Of a stretch of DNA of 64,000 nt, positions 55,488 through 64,000 are shown one piece after another. Position numbers and translations under genes: made by a program. The notes under the pieces were generated by a model, which saw nothing but the letters and a program-made list of their open reading frames with translations, was not told the origin of the DNA and did not search any database. How positions within the stretch are numbered: position 1 is the stretch's first letter; every line of letters begins with the position of its first letter. The stretch lies in the NCBI RefSeq assembly GCF_003015185.1, contig NZ_CP027860.1:4929001-4993000 (forward strand), in the 5' to 3' direction. Source of the stretch: Ahniella affigens (lineage in GTDB: Bacteria; Pseudomonadota; Gammaproteobacteria; Xanthomonadales; Ahniellaceae).

Positions 55488-56741
55488 ATGCCCCGGATTC
55501 ACTCGGCGTTCCGCATGCCACGCTTGCCGGATCGCGCTGCCGTCGGACAATCAGCCGGCACCGGCTGGATCGACGACCTGCGCGGCGCACTGCGCCTCGG
55601 TGTCGATGCGGCGCTCGGTGTCACGGATGTCGTCGAGCACCTCCATGAATCGATCCGATCGGTTCGTGCTCCCATCAGTACGGCAGGCAAGACCAAGACG
55701 AACGGCATCACAGGGTTCGTTTATCGTAACGTTCGTTCGGTGATGCACGGCGTGGGCTTTGGCATCGACGGGGTGCTGCGTCCGCTGAATGGCTTGCTGC
55801 CCGGATCGAAGGACCACGACACACGCAACCTCCTAGTTGCGATCATCAATGGTATCCATGGCGATCACCTTGAGGCCACCGGCAATCCACTGGCCATTCC
55901 GATGACGCTTCGCGTCGAGGGTCAGCAGATTGATGTGCGGTCGCCGGTGGCGTCGCTCACGCAATCCCTCGGCCGTGCGCCACGCAGCAAGCTCATTGTG
56001 CTGATCCACGGCCTGTGCATGAACGATGGCCAATGGCGACGCAATGGCTACAGCCATGCCGATCGATTCCGCACCGAGGTGGCGGCCGATGTCTTGCACC
56101 TTCACTACAACAGCGGTCGTCACATCCACGACAACGGCGCGGCGCTTGCTGTCCTGCTGGATTCGCTGATCTCGAACTGGAACGATGCGCCACCCGATCT
56201 GGTGCTGATTGGTCACAGCATGGGCGGACTCGTCGCGCGTAGCGCGTGCGCCCAATCAGCCGAATCACGATGGTTGCGCCAGGTGACGCAAATGATCGTT
56301 CTCGGCTCACCACATCACGGCGCACCGCTCGAACGCGGCGGATTCCACCTGGATCAGATTCTTGGTTTGAGCCCGTACTTGTCTCCCTTCGCGAAAATCG
56401 GAAAGACCCGCAGCGCCGGTATCCAGGATCTCCGACATGGCAGGATTCTTCCCGGCGACCCTCGTCCCGTGCCCTTGCCAAGTCACATCCCGTGTTTCGC
56501 GATGGCCGCAAGACTCGATCCCGTCGATCACGAACGCGCGAACCAGTTCATCGGTGATGGCCTCGTACCGCTGGCCAGTGCGCTTGGCGATCATCCCGAT
56601 CCGGCCTGGCAACTCGGTATTCCCGCCGCTCGTCGGCAGATCATGCGAGATCGAGGGCATCTTGAATTGCTTTGGGATGAGCAGGTTGGTGCGACGCTGG
56701 TGCGGTGGCTGGTGCACGAGAAGGTTCGGCGCCGGGCTTGA
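55488..56741 (+). CDS. PGAP1-like alpha/beta hydrolase (lipase/esterase)
   Basis: This is a 417-residue protein. The N-terminal 150 residues are helical and unassigned. The hydrolase domain follows with VLIHGLCMNDGQW (oxyanion strand) and the nucleophile elbow IGHSMGGLVARS (Ser244). VLGSPHHGAPLERG is typical of PGAP1-like and palmitoyl-thioesterase-like lipases. A later acid (GDGLVPLAS) and His (RGHLELLW) complete the triad. The ATG at 55488 has AAGGAG 9 bases upstream; a GTG at 55428 would add 20 residues next to the repeat array. No signal peptide, so it is likely intracellular. Confidence 0.88.
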   Translation: MPRIHSAFRMPRLPDRAAVGQSAGTGWIDDLRGALRLGVDAALGVTDVVEHLHESIRSVRAPISTAGKTKTNGITGFVYRNVRSVMHGVGFGIDGVLRPLNGLLPGSKDHDTRNLLVAIINGIHGDHLEATGNPLAIPMTLRVEGQQIDVRSPVASLTQSLGRAPRSKLIVLIHGLCMNDGQWRRNGYSHADRFRTEVAADVLHLHYNSGRHIHDNGAALAVLLDSLISNWNDAPPDLVLIGHSMGGLVARSACAQSAESRWLRQVTQMIVLGSPHHGAPLERGGFHLDQILGLSPYLSPFAKIGKTRSAGIQDLRHGRILPGDPRPVPLPSHIPCFAMAARLDPVDHERANQFIGDGLVPLASALGDHPDPAWQLGIPAARRQIMRDRGHLELLWDEQVGATLVRWLVHEKVRRRA

Positions 56742-56919
56742 GTGAGTGGTCATGCGTTGTGCTTGTTGCAGCGATCGTCTTTCCCGAAGAAGATGCTCCG
56801 GACTTCGGCTTGCCAGAATCCGTGAAAGCGGCTGGGGTTTCCGACGCCACCCCAATGTCGTCATCCGGACGAAGCAGGCTGTGCGAATACGGTAGGAGTT
56901 AGCGACGCTTCCTCATTGC
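56742..56919. other. Left flank of REPIN copy 2, no gene
   Basis: The stretch includes about 50 bases resembling the left flank of the REPIN at 33198, beginning at CTGTGCGAATACGGT. No gene is visible. Confidence 0.4.
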
Positions 56920-57004
56920 CGTCATCCCGACGAAAGTCGGGACCCAGGGCAATCTGGCCACATTGTCGCAAGCATTCTGGGTCCCGACTTTCGTCGGGAT
57001 GACG
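56920..57004. repeat. REPIN-like inverted repeat, copy 2
   Basis: An 85-bp element has the same CGTCATCCCGACGAAAGTCG arms as the copy at 33198. Its interior is different in places, and the shared flank extends left. Confidence 0.7.
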
Positions 57005-57142
57005 ACTACAGAGTAAGTCCCCTTGCGGTGGCTTCAGGTCGCAAGAATGCAGCCGCCATAGCCGTTTCCACATGATCTGCTGCGCTGGAGTGACGGCGAT
57101 AGGGCGCGTTGAGTCAGTCCAGCAATTGCTTGCCATATCGGA

Positions 57143-57412
57143 TCAATTTGACTTGTCGTCATCCCGAACTTGCTCCGGATCCGGCAAGTCACCAAACACA
57201 ATGGCGAGCCGTTGATCAAAGTTGAGCAGATAGCCGCCCTTGGCTAATGCCCAATCCAGTAGTTCACTCGTCGACTCGTATTCCGCCAACAACTTCGACG
57301 CCGGCTCTGGCCCGTACGCCAACTCATACGGCGCTGCAGTCCCAGCCCATTTGTCGGCCCAGGCACTGTCGACACCCTGGTCGATGACGACAAGATTGGC
57401 GCGCTGACCCAT
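57143..57412 (-). CDS. Small protein of unknown function, paralogue of the gene at the window end
   Basis: This 89-residue protein contains LAKGGYLLNFDQRLAIVFGDLPDPEQVRDDDKSN at the C-terminus (shown as two parts: LAKGGYLLNFDQRLA and IVFGDLPDPE). The partial protein at 63760-64000 opens with LDLDQRLALVFGDLPDPD, so the two are related through their DQRLA-VFGDLPDP core. The earlier part (AWADKWAGTAAPYELAYGPE) includes many Ala and Trp residues. No family was recognised; immunity-like or antitoxin-like roles are possible given size and position next to a defence-type gene, but this is guesswork. Ribosome-site support is weak. Confidence 0.6.
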   Translation of the reverse strand: MGQRANLVVIDQGVDSAWADKWAGTAAPYELAYGPEPASKLLAEYESTSELLDWALAKGGYLLNFDQRLAIVFGDLPDPEQVRDDDKSN

Positions 57413-57652
57413 GGCTGATTCATTGCGTTTCGGCTAGGTGGGCGTACCTCGGTGCGTCGGTGCATGTGAGCTAGCGGCAACCTCGAATGCCACCCGTATG
57501 GCGCATTGAGCGCAGCGCAACGCGCCGCATCGGTAGGACGAGTTCGTCCTTCGCGGCCAAGCTATTTTGCCATGGTTTTCGTGACAGCTATCCTGTCCTC
57601 TGGGCAAGATAGTGGTTCCAATGCGCTGCGCATATTCGGCCCCAAGAACTTG

Positions 57653-60600
57653 TCAGGTTCGCTGTTTCAGTACCCATGAGTCGCCTTCAAGCACAATTCG
57701 TCCTAGTCTCTGCGCTTCCTGTGCTTGTCCCTCCACAACCTCACGAATCGCCGCACTCGTAGCAGAGAATCCAAGCCATCGGCCTACTGCGTGCGCAAGT
57801 TCGGACTGCCTCACACCGAGGTTGCGGCGAACTAGCGTCACGATGGCCATCTGCCATTCTTCGGGCGCGATGAACTCGGGTCGGCGTACGAGAAGTCCAG
57901 CGTTTGAACGGTCACGCCCCACGACTTGCGCATTCATCAGGTTCAGGAAGTTGCCTGACCTGATCACCTTTGAGGCACGGGTTGCATGGTCGATTGCTTG
58001 TTCGACCGCCCGCTGAATGCGTCCGCCAGCTCGTTGCAATCCCCAAGCGTCGCGAAGTCTTTGGAGGACGACGTCGACGTGTATCGGCCCCTCTGCTGTG
58101 ACCACCTCGGTAACCAATTCGGCCAGCGCAGCGATTGGCACCAAATGGATCTCCGGGTGCCCGCGCAGGGCATTGATTGTGGCTTCTTGGTACGTGGGCG
58201 CTCCTGATTGCTCGGCAGTGGGCACAAGTCCGATTTCGGACACGTCATCCCGCTCAATGGTCACGACATCAAAAGGCACCGCCCGTCGACGCTTACCGCC
58301 TGCCTCGGCTTCCACAGCCAACGCACGCTTGGCCGATTCGATGGCATCGATCACCCTTGAGAGCTCGGTCTGCGGTCGGTTGTACCAATCCATGCTCCAG
58401 ATGCGATGCATCACCCAGCCATGGTCTTCAAGCACACTTCGGCGCAGTCGGTCGCGATCCCGCGCCGATCGGGCCTGATGGTAAGAGCGACCGTCGCATT
58501 CGATCCCGAGGACGTAGCGACCAGTTTGTTCAGGATCTGCAACCGCCAGATCGATGAACAGCCCCGCGATGCCTACCCTCGGGTGTACAAGGTAGCCACG
58601 CTGAGTCAGCGCTTCCGCGACCTGTGCTTCGAAGGCGTCTGGCTTGCCGGCGCGTTCGGCGCCTGGCAAGTCGAGTCGGCCCGTTCGGGCGAAGCGAAGA
58701 AACAGCTTGAACGCTACAACGCCCCTCCCACGGGCGCGCTCGAGGTCGATGTCGTCATCCGTTATCGACGAGAAAACCTCGCAACGGAGCTTGGCGCGAC
58801 TGATCAGAACATTCAGTCTCCGTTCTCCGCCATCGGCTCCTAGCGGTCCAAACCGCATCGCAATCGTGCCTTGCGCGTTCCTGCCATATGCCACCGAGAT
58901 GAAGATTACATCCCGTTCGTCTCCCTGCACGTTTTCAAGATTCTTGACGAAGAATGGTTCCGTAGCGTGCGCTTGGAAGTAGTCTTCGACCTCCGGATGC
59001 TGCCTTCGCAAGTGTTCCAGTTGATCGACAATTGCGCGTCGTTGGCGCACTGAGAACGTGGCGACGCCTAATGACTGCTCGGGGTGCTCACGCGCATGAC
59101 GAAGCACAGCTGCGGCGATCGCTTCCGCTTCCAATTGGTTGGCGCCTGTCCCACCGGAATCAAACATACCGTTCGGGAAATAGTGAAAGCGCAGCCCCAT
59201 GCCAGCTTCTGCGGTGTAGGGACTGGGCACGATGATCAACTTGTTTTCGTAGAACTGGCTATTGGAAACGGCGATCAGCGACTGATGCCGACTCCGATAA
59301 TGCCAGCGCAGCATTCGTTGTGAGAGTCCGCGTGCGCGGAACAGCCCGAGGATGCTTTCGATGTCGGCGACACGGGCTGACTCATCTTCGTCATCGTCTT
59401 CCCCATCCGTCATTTTCGAAAAGAACGTGGTCGGTGGCAATTGGCGTTCGTCACCAACCACGACCACTTGTCTGCACCGTGCTATGGCACCCATCGCATC
59501 CACCGGTTGGATCTGGCTGGCCTCGTCCATGACAAGTAGGTCAAACTGGAGGCGACCGGGTGGCAGAAATTGTGCAATGGAAAGTGGGCTCATCATGAAT
59601 ACGGGCTTCAGCGCCTGGACGGCAGGGGACGCGTCGGTCATGAGCTTTCGAATCGGCATATGTCCTCTGCGCCGAGCCATCTCGCCGCGCAGCACTCCTA
59701 GCGGGCCCACACCTCCGTCTCGGGGCGGCAGTCTTCGATGATGCGCCTGGACAACATGCACTCGGTTCGCATGAAGGCTTTGTAGGTCTAGCTCCGCGAA
59801 TTCGCGAATGTGGCGGTTGTGCAGCTCCCCATCGAATCCGCGCAGCTCTGGGTCTCGGCGAGTCATGTCATTCAACAAAGCTTCGAAGTAAGCCATTTCG
59901 AACGCACCCAGCGCCTGCGCAGGCTCGAGGGAACTGCTGTAGAGCAGGTCCACAACACCCCTCAATCCGTTCTCCCTGGCGCGGTCAGCGCGCTCTATGA
60001 ACGCCGTCCATTTCGAAAGCTGTTCGCCATGCTCGTTCCACAGCTTCAATCGATTCGTGATGTCAGCTATGGGCAGAACCCCAAGCGAGCCAATACCGAA
60101 CAGCGATGCTACGTCAGCCCGAACCTCTTGCAGCAGTGCACCAAAGGATTCCATCCAACCTTTGTCGATTGGTGCGTATGTCTGGGCCAGCGTCCAAGGC
60201 GTCTGTCGATCTTCGATTCGGGCGATCAATGCGCGAATGTCGTTGTTGGCATCGACCCAGGCTGCGGCTGCCGTGGTCGCGTTCCAGTCAGTATCGTATC
60301 CTCGCCACAGGCTGCCGAACGCTGCTTTTCCGAGCTCGTGCTGAGCGTCGATGCGTCGACGCAGATCTTGAACGGACCGGAGGCGTTCGATCAGCGCGAG
60401 GCGCTCACTAGCCGAGAGGTCGCAATTGGCAAGCACCTGCCGGCTCGTTGCGTCAGCCTTTGACACAGAAGTTGCACGACCAAGCAACAAGGAGAGCCGG
60501 GCACTTGCGGCGCTCGGGGCTTCGTCGAAATTGCTGCTTACTGCCGTACCCAAGTCATTCCAAAAGGCTTCCAACAAGGGACGAAGCTGATTGAGCAACT

Positions 60601-63208
60601 GGTGCGCACGGTTCGCGCGGGCGCCGATGTCGGTGCGGTCGGGGAGTCGCGCAGCGATCAATCTGGGCTGGGCACCCAACCCTCTGAGGCTGCGCATCCA
60701 TGCAACGAGTGCTCGCAGCGGCGTGGATCGGGACTTTTCTCCGTGCCAATCAGCGCCGAATGCGGCCCGTCCCAGTGCGTCTGCTTTGCGAATGGTCTGT
60801 GCTGCCTGTTGCGCCTCGCCGACGATATCGAGGGCGTCCAGCAACGCTTCCACAGGCTGCTTCGGATCGCGGACAAGCGACCGGAGCAGGCGGTTCGCTT
60901 GCCTCCATTCTCGGCTGAAGAAACGAAAGAGATTGCTGCCCCTCAAGCGAACAACCTGCCGCTCACGCTCTGTGGCGGTGTCCCATGCAGTGCTCAACAC
61001 GCGCTCGCCGACCTTGGCCCGAGAATCTTCTAATCTTGCGACCGCCTCAGCCAGCTCTGCAGCTTGCTCTACGCCGGAATCCCATACCGCCGCCGCGAAG
61101 ACTTCCGGGCTGGCGTCAGGCGCAGCAGCGACGCGCTGACCTGTCGCGACTGCTTTGCTCGCAGCTGCGAGCGTGTCGATCGGACCTTCAAACCCCAACA
61201 CCGTCTTCAATCGACCGAGTTCGAGCACGAAAGTCGGGAGGAGCTCCGCAATCGAACGCGCCCGCATGAATGCCTCCGCAGAGAATTCCGAGGGCAATGA
61301 GGCGAGGGTGTCTGCTGCGTCATCGATGCGGACATCAAGCGCTGCTGGCAGCAAGTGTTGCCGCAAGGTTTCCCATGCAGACTGATGCTGCTGGCCTTTG
61401 GTCAACAACTCTGAAAGCGCCGGACGCTGCTCACTCCAGGCAGAATTGCCTATCGCGTCGCTGTCGAGAACCGGGGCTCCGGCCACGCGCTGGGCCAAGG
61501 CGTAGAGCTCCGACACTGCGTTGAAGTCAGCTGGCGGGGTCTGATGCAGACCGTTCGCGACTTCCACATGGCGTTGTTGAATCGCGGCAAGTTCGCTGCG
61601 AATCGTGTTGACCTTTTCGAGTAGGCGTGAGGTCTGGTTCGGCAGCATGACGCCCAGTGCCACGCCCCGCCAAGGGTGTTGTTTCGGCGGGCCAAGCGCG
61701 TCAACGCGTTCGCAGAGTTCCGCAAGCAACTTGCTTCTTTCGGTAAAGGCGTCCTTAGACCATGACACAGCATCCGGCAGGTCGATGTCGTTGGGCGGAT
61801 GGCCCTGATCGCGCAGCCGGGTCAGTTCCCCAAGGACTTCATATGGAGTGAATTCAGCGACGGGGTGAGGGCGGTGCAGTCGGTCGACATGGCCATTGAG
61901 CCTGTCACGAGCTTCGGTCAATCGTTGGAGCAGGTTGCTAGCTGCTGTGCCCCGAGGAGATGACAGCTCCCAGGTTCGCTTCAGTTCGTCAAGCAACGCA
62001 CGCTTGTTGGCCTTGTTGCTGTGCAACTCCAGGCACGCGTCACCGACACCCTTGTCGTCCAGCCGGCGCTTGACGACGTCCAGCGCCGCCATCTTCTCGG
62101 CGACAAAGAGCACTGTGCGCCCGTCAGCCACGGCCGCAGCGATAATGTTCGCGATAGTCTGCGACTTCCCCGTCCCTGGTGGTCCCTGAATGATGAGGCT
62201 TTTCCCGGAGCGCGCTGCCTGAATTGCCAGGGTTTGCGAGCTGTCCGCGTCAACGATGTGCATCAAATGCTGCGGAGCAAGTGCAGAGTCAATCGGCGCA
62301 TCCTCTCCCAGTTCAGGCTCGGATGCGGGGAAACCGTCCCTCAGTAATGCCTGAATTAAGGGTTGCGAAGCCAGCGGCAAATTTGGCGGCCAAGCGTCCG
62401 ATGCCAGATCGCGGTACATGAGGAACTTCGAGAATGAGAAGAACCCAAGCGCGATATCATCATACGAAACCTCCCATCCGGGTTTCGAGGAAACTGCTTG
62501 AGCGACCGCACTACAATAAGCCGTGTAGTCGAAGTCATCGCTCGCTTCGAAGGCCGGAAGCTTCAGTAGATGGATGCGATCCACCATTGCCTCAAGCGAC
62601 AGATTCGACGAGGGGTCTTCCTGACGCCACTTAAGTTTGAAGCGGTCGCCGGCGGTTGCGCGTTCAAGCGAAACGGGGACGAGCACCAGGGGCGCGAAGC
62701 GGATGTTGGCCGCGTTGTTTGGATCGATCCACTTCAGCGTACCCAGTGCAAGATACAGGACGTTGACGCCCTGTTCTTCTTCGAGCGTTCGTGCATCGAA
62801 GTACAGGGTTAGGAGCCTCTTTTGTAGACCTTTCGAAGTCAAACGCGTGCTGAGTCTGTTGTCGCTATGGCGGCCGGCGACTCCTCGCTCGTCAACAGAA
62901 TCTTCGCCAGGCTGCTCAAGGTCTTCGACCTCTTCCGCATTGGGTTCGATCTCGCCCCCGGCGCTGCGACCAGGCGCGAAGGTCATCGTTTTATTCTCTC
63001 GCACAAGCAGGCGATAGACCTCGGCGGCCTTTTCGTCGACCACCTCAATCAGGCTGCCACTTCGAGCCTTTGAACGCGGGATGTTGAGCAGGCGATTGCG
63101 AGCGGTGAGATCCAGCAGGTGGATCCTCGCCCTGTCCAGCTTAGTCTGGATGGGTAGACTACTGCGAAACAGTGCCCCGTCCGAGGCTTCTTGGCTAGTC
63201 GGGTCCAT
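57653..63208 (-). CDS. DUF4011-superfamily 1 helicase with Vsr/DUF559-like nuclease and DUF3320 domains
   Basis: This is a 1851-residue cytoplasmic protein. An N-terminal DUF4011 region (IHLLDLTARNRLLNIPRSKA) precedes the helicase. Walker A is G342-PPGTGKS. Walker B D1228-EASQ and the QLPP motif lie about 880 residues later, the long helical insertion of Upf1-like SF1 helicases. Motifs RSRHQSLIAVSNSQFY and AYGRNAQGT follow. A C-terminal PD-(D/E)xK nuclease is suggested by IECDGRSYHQARSARDRDRLR with E1570 and D1572. A DUF3320 tail ends the chain. This set occurs in restriction- or defence-associated proteins. The ATG at 63208 was chosen; an upstream in-frame ATG (63295) adds 29 residues. No methylase accompanies it. 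Confidence 0.9.
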   Translation of the reverse strand: MDPTSQEASDGALFRSSLPIQTKLDRARIHLLDLTARNRLLNIPRSKARSGSLIEVVDEKAAEVYRLLVRENKTMTFAPGRSAGGEIEPNAEEVEDLEQPGEDSVDERGVAGRHSDNRLSTRLTSKGLQKRLLTLYFDARTLEEEQGVNVLYLALGTLKWIDPNNAANIRFAPLVLVPVSLERATAGDRFKLKWRQEDPSSNLSLEAMVDRIHLLKLPAFEASDDFDYTAYCSAVAQAVSSKPGWEVSYDDIALGFFSFSKFLMYRDLASDAWPPNLPLASQPLIQALLRDGFPASEPELGEDAPIDSALAPQHLMHIVDADSSQTLAIQAARSGKSLIIQGPPGTGKSQTIANIIAAAVADGRTVLFVAEKMAALDVVKRRLDDKGVGDACLELHSNKANKRALLDELKRTWELSSPRGTAASNLLQRLTEARDRLNGHVDRLHRPHPVAEFTPYEVLGELTRLRDQGHPPNDIDLPDAVSWSKDAFTERSKLLAELCERVDALGPPKQHPWRGVALGVMLPNQTSRLLEKVNTIRSELAAIQQRHVEVANGLHQTPPADFNAVSELYALAQRVAGAPVLDSDAIGNSAWSEQRPALSELLTKGQQHQSAWETLRQHLLPAALDVRIDDAADTLASLPSEFSAEAFMRARSIAELLPTFVLELGRLKTVLGFEGPIDTLAAASKAVATGQRVAAAPDASPEVFAAAVWDSGVEQAAELAEAVARLEDSRAKVGERVLSTAWDTATERERQVVRLRGSNLFRFFSREWRQANRLLRSLVRDPKQPVEALLDALDIVGEAQQAAQTIRKADALGRAAFGADWHGEKSRSTPLRALVAWMRSLRGLGAQPRLIAARLPDRTDIGARANRAHQLLNQLRPLLEAFWNDLGTAVSSNFDEAPSAASARLSLLLGRATSVSKADATSRQVLANCDLSASERLALIERLRSVQDLRRRIDAQHELGKAAFGSLWRGYDTDWNATTAAAAWVDANNDIRALIARIEDRQTPWTLAQTYAPIDKGWMESFGALLQEVRADVASLFGIGSLGVLPIADITNRLKLWNEHGEQLSKWTAFIERADRARENGLRGVVDLLYSSSLEPAQALGAFEMAYFEALLNDMTRRDPELRGFDGELHNRHIREFAELDLQSLHANRVHVVQAHHRRLPPRDGGVGPLGVLRGEMARRRGHMPIRKLMTDASPAVQALKPVFMMSPLSIAQFLPPGRLQFDLLVMDEASQIQPVDAMGAIARCRQVVVVGDERQLPPTTFFSKMTDGEDDDEDESARVADIESILGLFRARGLSQRMLRWHYRSRHQSLIAVSNSQFYENKLIIVPSPYTAEAGMGLRFHYFPNGMFDSGGTGANQLEAEAIAAAVLRHAREHPEQSLGVATFSVRQRRAIVDQLEHLRRQHPEVEDYFQAHATEPFFVKNLENVQGDERDVIFISVAYGRNAQGTIAMRFGPLGADGGERRLNVLISRAKLRCEVFSSITDDDIDLERARGRGVVAFKLFLRFARTGRLDLPGAERAGKPDAFEAQVAEALTQRGYLVHPRVGIAGLFIDLAVADPEQTGRYVLGIECDGRSYHQARSARDRDRLRRSVLEDHGWVMHRIWSMDWYNRPQTELSRVIDAIESAKRALAVEAEAGGKRRRAVPFDVVTIERDDVSEIGLVPTAEQSGAPTYQEATINALRGHPEIHLVPIAALAELVTEVVTAEGPIHVDVVLQRLRDAWGLQRAGGRIQRAVEQAIDHATRASKVIRSGNFLNLMNAQVVGRDRSNAGLLVRRPEFIAPEEWQMAIVTLVRRNLGVRQSELAHAVGRWLGFSATSAAIREVVEGQAQEAQRLGRIVLEGDSWVLKQRT

Positions 63209-63759
63209 CTTGGTCTCCGCTTGTTCCCCTCGGCCATTATGTCTCAAAAGGCCCCGCCAAGCGCCGCCATCGCTACATTTTATTGAAGTCTCCAACTGGG
63301 AGCGACTATCCCACTAAAGGAAAGTCGGCGCGGTAGGCTGTAGTGATCTTGCCACAGCCGACTGCATTTCCCCTCCGTTAGATCTAATGATCAGAGCGGT
63401 TTCAGTTTTCGGCTCCAGCACCACTAATGCCAGGTCGCACGCCGCAACCCAGTTTGCTTGCGCTCGCTAACTGCAATTGGCTCGTAGTCGAGCAAGTAGT
63501 CGAATCCCATGTTGTTGGTTCAGGCGTAGTTGCTGTCATAGTTTGAAATCGTTAGGCCGCTATCTAAGTTTTGGTGTAAGTACGTTGCCAAAACCCGATC
63601 CCGCAAATTAGCGCGGTTCAGCGCGGCGCACTCACACCCGCACTTCAGAAAGCGGCGGCTGCTCCGGGTGCGACGGTGGCTGGCATATAATTGCAGTCAG
63701 CCACGCGACGCGAGATGCAACGCGAAGGCATCCACACCCCGCTCATCGTAACGAAACGT
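63209..63759. other. Gene-free stretch upstream of the helicase-nuclease gene
   Basis: No supported gene. It lies between the start of the helicase-nuclease gene and the end of the small partial gene, and should contain the helicase promoter. Confidence 0.45.
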
Positions 63760-64000
63760 TCAACCTGCCCAATGCGGCGCGATTTCGGCAAAGTAGTCCT
63801 GATAGCGCGCGATCCTGTAAGCAGGATGATCAAAGTCTTCGGCTACATCATCGTCCGCGTCAACAACGTCGTCCTCCAGATCGATGACCTGGGATGCCTC
63901 GCCATCGTCACCGGTTTCATCATCTCCGTCACCGCCGAATTCGTAATCCGGATCGGGCAAGTCACCAAAGACAAGGGCCAGCCGCTGATCAAGGTCGAGC
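63760..64000 (-). CDS. Acidic small protein, 5' part beyond the window
   Basis: At least 79 residues are visible, with no stop to the right edge. The visible start LDLDQRLALVFGDLPDPD matches the end of the 57143-57412 protein. It is then followed by a strongly acidic Asp/Glu run (GGDGDDETGDDGEAS, VIDLEDDVVDADDDVAEDFD) and a short aromatic end (YRIARYQDYFAEIAPHWAG). The acidic extension is absent from the other copy, which ends sooner. The function is unknown; with its paralogue it brackets the large helicase-nuclease gene. Confidence 0.65.
   Translation of the reverse strand, partial: LDLDQRLALVFGDLPDPDYEFGGDGDDETGDDGEASQVIDLEDDVVDADDDVAEDFDHPAYRIARYQDYFAEIAPHWAG

Overview
The window is a GC-rich chromosomal segment of a gammaproteobacterium, most likely of the Xanthomonadales/Lysobacterales (Rhodanobacteraceae or Lysobacteraceae type). 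This placement is inferred from several traits seen together: a compact feoA-feoB-DUF6587-like operon, an OleD-like reductase, an e(P4)-type phosphatase next to pyrF, TonB-dependent receptor and secreted-protease content, several families of dispersed palindromic repeats, and secreted proteins ending in a short NGFE-like tail that I associate with this order. No replication origin, rRNA operon, phage, insertion sequence or CRISPR array was seen.

Layout. 1-5.7 kb: a TonB-dependent receptor cut by the window edge, a GDSL hydrolase coupled to an AlaA-like aminotransferase, and an RND-type membrane-fusion lipoprotein with a 36-codon leader ORF and a palindrome upstream but no pump gene beside it. 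5.7-13 kb: repeats, two DUF4124 genes, hemL, glnE and a two-helix membrane protein. 13-19.3 kb: a secreted M4 metalloprotease, DUF1272 and ParA-like genes, an OleD-like reductase, a strong sigma-54 promoter with four upstream half-sites ahead of a small exported protein, and tRNA-Lys. 19.5-27.1 kb: the ferrous-iron operon with a Stealth-type phosphotransferase at its end, a START-like/GyrI-like membrane protein, and a coupled acyltransferase and alpha/beta-hydrolase pair.

27.1-32.7 kb holds three full-length F-type conjugation genes, traF, traH and traG, without the rest of the transfer region. 33-37.5 kb has repeats, a convincing small-RNA gene, pyrF with an acid phosphatase, and TMEM43 and AIM24 family genes. 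37.6-40.7 kb is an AT-richer island: a PilV/shufflon-like minor pilin whose N-terminal part has host-like composition and whose C-terminal part does not, a secreted protein with a repeated aromatic module, and a small glycosyltransferase. 41-53 kb is rich in exported proteins (Tat aldo/keto reductase, ExeM/NucH-like nuclease, M14 carboxypeptidase with PKD and PPC domains, a CXXCH protein ending in a mannan-binding lectin domain).

53-64 kb contains a tandem array of nine 146-bp units, a lipase-like hydrolase, and a 1851-residue DUF4011-helicase-nuclease-DUF3320 protein that looks like an antiviral or restriction-type effector. This gene is bracketed by two paralogous small genes of unknown function.

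Genes work together in recognisable small units (feo operon; hemL-glnE; phosphatase-pyrF; acyltransferase-hydrolase; traF-H-G). Several units are coupled by stop/start overlaps of the TGATG or ATGA type. Positions, motifs and repeat periods were read directly from the sequence; family names come from motif recognition without database searches.
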